Below are positions 59,572-64,000 of a DNA stretch of 64,000 bases, piece after piece. A program made the translations under genes and the position numbers. The notes under the pieces were generated by a model, which was not told the DNA's origin, did not search any database, and saw only the letters and a list, made by a program, of their open reading frames with translations. The DNA is from Parabacteroides distasonis (lineage in GTDB: Bacteria > Bacteroidota > Bacteroidia > Bacteroidales > Tannerellaceae). Location of the stretch: positions 248,001 to 312,000 of the forward strand of contig JAFBIR010000002.1 in assembly GCA_021531385.1 (NCBI GenBank), given 5' to 3'. The stretch's first letter is position 1. The number at the start of each line of letters is the position of its first letter.

Positions 59572-62500
59572 ATGAAATTAGATACCTTTATTAACCGTCC
59601 GGTGCTTTCCACGGTGATCTCAATCTTGATCGTCATCTTGGGTGCCATTGGTTTGGTTTCCTTGCCAATCACCCAATATCCGGACATCGCACCGCCAACG
59701 GTCATGGTGAGCGCCACCTATACGGGTGCGAACGCACAGACGGTGTTGAATAGTGTGGTTGCCCCGTTGGAGGATCAGATCAATGGTGTGGAGAACATGA
59801 TGTATATGAGCTCCGAGGCAGCCAACAACGGTATGGCCACTATCTCCATTTACTTCAAGCAGGGTACCGACCCCGATATGGCGGCGGTCAATGTGCAGAA
59901 CCGTGTCTCTATGGCGCAAGGTTTGCTACCTGCCGAGGTAACCAAGATCGGTGTCACGACGCAGAAACGTCAGAACTCCATGTTGCTGATCTTCTCCCTC
60001 TCGGATGTGGAGGATCGTTACACCACGGAGTTTATCGAGAACTATGCGAAGATCAACTTGATTCCGGAGGTACAGCGTGTATCCGGTGTGGGTGATGCCA
60101 TGGTGATGGGTTCAAACTACTCCATGCGTATCTGGCTGAAACCGGACATTATGGCGCAATATGGTTTGGTGCCGAACAACGTCACGGCGGCTTTGTCTGA
60201 GCAAAACGTCGAGGCGGCTCCCGGTCAGTTTGGTGAGCAAGGCAATCAGACCTTCCAATACACGATCCGATACAAAGGTCGTCTGCAAGAGGCGGAAGAG
60301 TTTGAGAACATCGTCATCAAGGCTTTGCCTGACGGACAGGTGTTGCGCTTAAAGGATATCGCTGATGTGGAGTTGGGTCGTCAGGCCTATACGAACTTGA
60401 ACAAGGTGGATGGTCATAATGCCGTGACCTGTATCGTCTTCCAGATGGCAGGATCTAACGCGACACAAACCATTAGCGACATCGAGGCCCTGTTGAAAGA
60501 GCAAAAGGCGACATTGCCTCCGGGATTGGAAATCAACGTCTCCATGAACGCCAACGACTTCTTGTTCGCCTCTATCCACGAGGTGCTCAAGACCTTGATC
60601 GAGGCCTTCATCTTGGTGTTCATCGTGGTGTACATCTTCTTGCAGGATATGCGCTCTACCTTGATCCCGGCTATCGCCATCCCGGTTGCCTTGATCGGTA
60701 CCTTCTTCCTGCTCTCCATGATTGGATTTAGCTTGAACCTGTTGACCCTCTGTGCGTTGGTGTTGGCCATCGCGATTGTGGTGGATGATGCGATCGTCGT
60801 CGTCGAGGGTGTCCATGCGAAGTTGGATCAAGGGTATAAATCCGCGAAGTTGGCTTCCATCGACGCCATGAATGAGTTAGGTGGTGCGATCGTCTCCATC
60901 ACGTTGGTCATGATGTCCGTGTTTATCCCGGTGTCATTCATGAGTGGTACGGCGGGTGTCTTCTATCGCCAATTCGGTTTGACAATGGCGATCTCTATCG
61001 GTCTTTCCGCCTTGAATGCGTTGACATTAAGTCCGGCGTTGTGTGCGATCTTCTTGAAGCCGCACGATGAGGGTCACGGCGAGAAAAAGAGCACCTTCGT
61101 CAGCCGTTTCCACACCTCCTTCAATGCCGCTTACGAGTCGTTGCTGGCGAAATACAAGAAGCAGGTGCTGTTCTTCATCCAGAAGAAATGGCTCTCCTTC
61201 GGTATCGTCACCGGTTCTATCGTGCTGTTGGTATTCTTGATGCAGAGCACACCGACGGGTATGGTGCCGAGCGAGGATACAGGTACGATCATGGGTGCGA
61301 TCACGATGCCACCGGGCGCCTCTCAAGAGAGCACGATCGAGGCGATGAATAAGGTGGATAGCTTGATCGCTGCTGATCCTGCGGTACAATCACGTACAGC
61401 CATCGTCGGTTATAGCTTCATCGGTGGTCGCGGTGCCTCTTACGGTTCATTCATCATCAAGTTGAAGAATTGGGAGGAGCGATCCATGACACAAAGCTCT
61501 GACATCGTGTATAGTACGCTGTTCATGCGTGCGCAGAAAATCGTGAAAGAGGGTCAGGTGCTCTTCTTCACGCCTCCGATGATCCCCGGTTACTCTACCT
61601 CCAACGATATTGAGTTGAACATGCAGGATAAGACGGGTGGTGACTTGAATCACTTCTTCGATGTGGTTAACGACTATCTGGCGGCTTTACAGGCACGTCC
61701 GGAGATCAAATCCGCACAATCCACCTTCAACCCGAACTTCCCGCAGTATGAGATCGACATCGACGCAGCCGCTTGTAAACGAGCCGGTATTAGCCCCAGC
61801 GATATCCTCTCCACGCTGCAAGGTTATTACGGAGGTCTTTACGCCTCCAACTTCAACCGCTTCGGTAAGATGTATCGTGTGATGGTGCAAGCCGAACCTG
61901 ACTTGCGTGCGAACATGGAGTCGTTGAAGAACATCAAGGTGAAGAGCGGCAATGAGATGGCACCTATCTCCCAATTCATCTCCATGAAGAAGGTATATGG
62001 CCCTGACATCATCAACCGCTTCAACATGTTTACCTCCATGAAGGTGATGGTGGCGCAAGCGGATGGTTACACCAGTGGTCAGGCGTTGCAAGCGATCGCC
62101 GAGGTGGCCAAAGAGAACCTTCCTGCCGGATTCGCTTATGAGTTAGGAGGTATGGCACGTGAGGAGGCAAGCACCAGCGGTAGCACCACGGCGTTGATCT
62201 TCTTGCTCTGCTTCCTGTTCGTCTATCTGTTGCTGAGCGCGCAGTATGAGAGTTACATCTTGCCGTTGGCGGTATTGCTATCCGTTCCCTTCGGTTTGCT
62301 GGGTAGCTTCATCTTCGTCCGCATCTTCGGTGCGATCGGTAACATCTCCGCCTTGAAGATGATCTTGGGCACGATGTCAAACAACATCTACATGCAGATC
62401 GCCTTGATCATGTTGATCGGTTTGTTGGCGAAGAACGCCATCTTGATCGTAGAGTTCGCCTTGGATCGCCGACGCATGGGCATGAGCATCACTTGGGCAG

Positions 62501-62796
62501 CTGTCTTAGGAGCGGCCGCTCGTTTGCGTCCGATCTTGATGACCTCCTTGGCGATGGTCGTAGGTTTGCTTCCGATGATGTTCGCCTTCGGTGTAGGTGC
62601 GCATGGTAACCGTACCTTAGGTACAGCGGCGATCGGCGGTATGTTTATCGGTATGATTTGCCAGATCTTCATCGTGCCGGCTTTATTCGTGGCCTTCCAG
62701 TATCTGCAAGAGAAGGTGAAGCCGATCGAGTGGAAGGATTTGGACAATAGCGATATGACCTCTGAAATTGAACAATACGCTAAAATCAAAGAATAA
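59572..62796 (+). CDS. RND multidrug efflux transporter, HAE1/AcrB type
   Basis: A 1074-residue proton-driven inner-membrane pump. The N-terminal segment FINRPVLSTVISILIVILGAIGL, large porter loops, and two sets of membrane helices are present. The proton-relay helix 4 carries VLAIAIVVDDAIVVVEGVHAKL (paired Asp), and the C-terminal half has MLIGLLAKNAILIVEFALDRR. It lies 39 bp after the adaptor gene and 7 bp before the outer-membrane gene. Confidence 0.97.
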   Translation: MKLDTFINRPVLSTVISILIVILGAIGLVSLPITQYPDIAPPTVMVSATYTGANAQTVLNSVVAPLEDQINGVENMMYMSSEAANNGMATISIYFKQGTDPDMAAVNVQNRVSMAQGLLPAEVTKIGVTTQKRQNSMLLIFSLSDVEDRYTTEFIENYAKINLIPEVQRVSGVGDAMVMGSNYSMRIWLKPDIMAQYGLVPNNVTAALSEQNVEAAPGQFGEQGNQTFQYTIRYKGRLQEAEEFENIVIKALPDGQVLRLKDIADVELGRQAYTNLNKVDGHNAVTCIVFQMAGSNATQTISDIEALLKEQKATLPPGLEINVSMNANDFLFASIHEVLKTLIEAFILVFIVVYIFLQDMRSTLIPAIAIPVALIGTFFLLSMIGFSLNLLTLCALVLAIAIVVDDAIVVVEGVHAKLDQGYKSAKLASIDAMNELGGAIVSITLVMMSVFIPVSFMSGTAGVFYRQFGLTMAISIGLSALNALTLSPALCAIFLKPHDEGHGEKKSTFVSRFHTSFNAAYESLLAKYKKQVLFFIQKKWLSFGIVTGSIVLLVFLMQSTPTGMVPSEDTGTIMGAITMPPGASQESTIEAMNKVDSLIAADPAVQSRTAIVGYSFIGGRGASYGSFIIKLKNWEERSMTQSSDIVYSTLFMRAQKIVKEGQVLFFTPPMIPGYSTSNDIELNMQDKTGGDLNHFFDVVNDYLAALQARPEIKSAQSTFNPNFPQYEIDIDAAACKRAGISPSDILSTLQGYYGGLYASNFNRFGKMYRVMVQAEPDLRANMESLKNIKVKSGNEMAPISQFISMKKVYGPDIINRFNMFTSMKVMVAQADGYTSGQALQAIAEVAKENLPAGFAYELGGMAREEASTSGSTTALIFLLCFLFVYLLLSAQYESYILPLAVLLSVPFGLLGSFIFVRIFGAIGNISALKMILGTMSNNIYMQIALIMLIGLLAKNAILIVEFALDRRRMGMSITWAAVLGAAARLRPILMTSLAMVVGLLPMMFAFGVGAHGNRTLGTAAIGGMFIGMICQIFIVPALFVAFQYLQEKVKPIEWKDLDNSDMTSEIEQYAKIKE

Positions 62797-62803
62797 AAGT
62801 AGC

Positions 62804-64000
62804 ATGAAGAGACATTATATATATATGGTATGCGCAACCGCTTTATTAAGTGGTTGCCATATTTACAAGGCTTACGATCGACCGGAATCTATTGAGACGA
62901 ACGGCATCTATCGGGATCCGATCGCCGAAGCCTCCCCATTGGCTACGACAGACACGACTAACATCGCGAATCTGCCTTGGCAAGAGGTGTTTCAAGATCC
63001 TCAATTACAGGCATTGATCGAGGAGGGATTGGCTAACAACGTGGATATGCAAGCCGCTATCTTGCGTGTGGAGGAGGCAAAGGCATTATTGACCTCCGCT
63101 CGTTTGGCTTACCTGCCCTCTATCAACATCGCAGGGCAAGGCGAATTGTATAGCTACGATGGTGCTGATCCTACGAAGACCTATCGGGTATCCGGTGCGG
63201 CCAGCTGGGAAATCGACCTGTTTGGTAAGTTGCTGAATGCCTCTCGGGGGCAACGTGCGGCTTACTTGAAGAGCCAATATAGCTGTCAAGCGGTTCGCTC
63301 ACAACTGATTTGTGGCATTGCTAACACCTACTACTCCCTGTTGATGTTGGATCGCCAGGTAGATATTACGGCACAAACCGTAGGTATCTATAAGGAGAAT
63401 GTCCGTGTGATGGAGGCGATGAAAGAGGCAGGCATGACCACCGAGGCGGCTGTCGTACAGATGCGTGCCGCCCTGCATCAGGTAGAGGCATCACACATTG
63501 AGTTGAATCGCTCCGTGCGTGAGGTGGAAAACTCCCTTTCCATCCTTTTGGCAAAAGCGCCCCAGCAAATCAAACGAGGCACACTTGATCAACAGGAGTT
63601 GCCGAAAGATTTGTTGGCCGGTGTACCTTTGCAGTTGTTGGAGAATCGTCCTGACGTGAAGGTAGCGGAGATGAACTTGGCCAGCGCCTACTATCAAACC
63701 AACCAAGCTCGTGCGGCTTTCTATCCGAGTGTGACGATTACGGCTAACGCAGGTTGGTTGAATGGTTCAGCGGGCAATAAGTTGCCTAATCCCGGACAAT
63801 TCATGTGGGATGCGATCGGCCAATTGGCTCAACCCATCTTCAACCGAGGCAAATTGATCGCCAACTTGAAGGTAACTAAGGCAGAGGAGCAAATCGCCAA
63901 GATGAACTATCAGCAAACCATCCTGAAAGCGGGTAAAGAGGTGAGTGACGCACTTTATCTCTACGATGCCACGGAGCGTAAGTTGATTGAGGATCAAGGT
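62804..64000 (+). CDS. Outer-membrane efflux lipoprotein (OprM/TolC type), partial at 3' end
   Basis: The frame from ATG 62804 is open to the end of the window (399 codons seen). A lipobox (LLSGCH) follows a short signal peptide. The family pattern is clear: LPWQEVFQDPQLQALIEEGLANNVDM, RLAYLPSINI, ASWEIDLFGKLLNASRGQRAAY and, in the second half, LLENRPDVKVAEMNLASAYYQ, FYPSVTI and LAQPIFNRGKL. It is the third gene of the tripartite pump operon and probably needs about 60-80 more residues. Confidence 0.94.
   Translation, partial: MKRHYIYMVCATALLSGCHIYKAYDRPESIETNGIYRDPIAEASPLATTDTTNIANLPWQEVFQDPQLQALIEEGLANNVDMQAAILRVEEAKALLTSARLAYLPSINIAGQGELYSYDGADPTKTYRVSGAASWEIDLFGKLLNASRGQRAAYLKSQYSCQAVRSQLICGIANTYYSLLMLDRQVDITAQTVGIYKENVRVMEAMKEAGMTTEAAVVQMRAALHQVEASHIELNRSVREVENSLSILLAKAPQQIKRGTLDQQELPKDLLAGVPLQLLENRPDVKVAEMNLASAYYQTNQARAAFYPSVTITANAGWLNGSAGNKLPNPGQFMWDAIGQLAQPIFNRGKLIANLKVTKAEEQIAKMNYQQTILKAGKEVSDALYLYDATERKLIEDQG

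Overview
The window reads as a chromosome segment of a Bacteroidales bacterium, most likely a Parabacteroides/Tannerellaceae-type gut species (inference from gene content, not a database match). The evidence is the recurring Bacteroidetes promoter form (TTG or TTTG about 19 bp before TAnnTTTG), the lack of Shine-Dalgarno sites, a GT3-type glycogen synthase, the gene order ilvD-ilvB-ilvN-thioesterase-ilvC, and HU/VirE/P5 genes of the kind found beside Bacteroidales polysaccharide loci. GC content looks near 50% by eye.

Layout. 1-9.4 kb: the 3' end of a sensor kinase, ferritin, a Tat/lipobox TIM-barrel protein, tRNA-Gly and tRNA-Tyr, ribH with a TPR protein, recF-dciA, a DUF4160/DUF2442 pair, and a cdd-like/ctp/folate-ligase operon. 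9.4-18.1 kb: a truncated integrase beside a palindromic repeat element, then lysA, lysC, ftsE, hisHAF-IE, tadA, yraN, a YjbR-like gene and birA. 18.2-27.5 kb: purL, a broken secreted-protein gene beside a second copy of the same repeat element, and glycogen phosphorylase and synthase. 27.5-35.4 kb: an acyltransferase, a nitrilase-family amidase, and the branched-chain amino acid operon, preceded by a 19-codon leader peptide and an attenuator. 35.6-43.3 kb: an Rpn-family nuclease, an ABC permease/adaptor operon without its ATPase, a GH51 arabinofuranosidase and a secreted phosphoesterase. 43.4-54.2 kb: an accessory island. 54.3-64 kb: rfbCB, a mannonate catabolic pair, and a tripartite RND efflux operon whose outer-membrane gene runs off the end.

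The island (43.4-54.2 kb) is the least ordinary part. It carries a VirE/DUF3987 primase-like protein, a P5/lysozyme-like protein, two adjacent unknown proteins sharing a CxFEAGSxxNGDVxI motif at the facing ends of their reading frames, two different AAA/DUF4143 ATPases, a HigB/HigA-type toxin-antitoxin pair and an HU-like protein. Short repeats mark it throughout: 34-bp inverted repeats about 9.6 kb apart, iteron-like 8-bp units around a 32-bp perfect AT palindrome, a 62-bp direct repeat, a 33-bp tandem hairpin and a 28-bp palindrome inside a coding region. Remnants of paralogous genes are visible. This fits a decayed or rearranged mobile or satellite-like element next to a polysaccharide locus, but mobility is not shown.

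The best regulatory finding is the ilv leader. A promoter with exact spacing is followed by a short ORF in which 10 of 19 residues are Val/Leu/Ile, an intrinsic terminator, and a 10-nt segment complementary to the terminator's 5' arm, positioned for classical attenuation.
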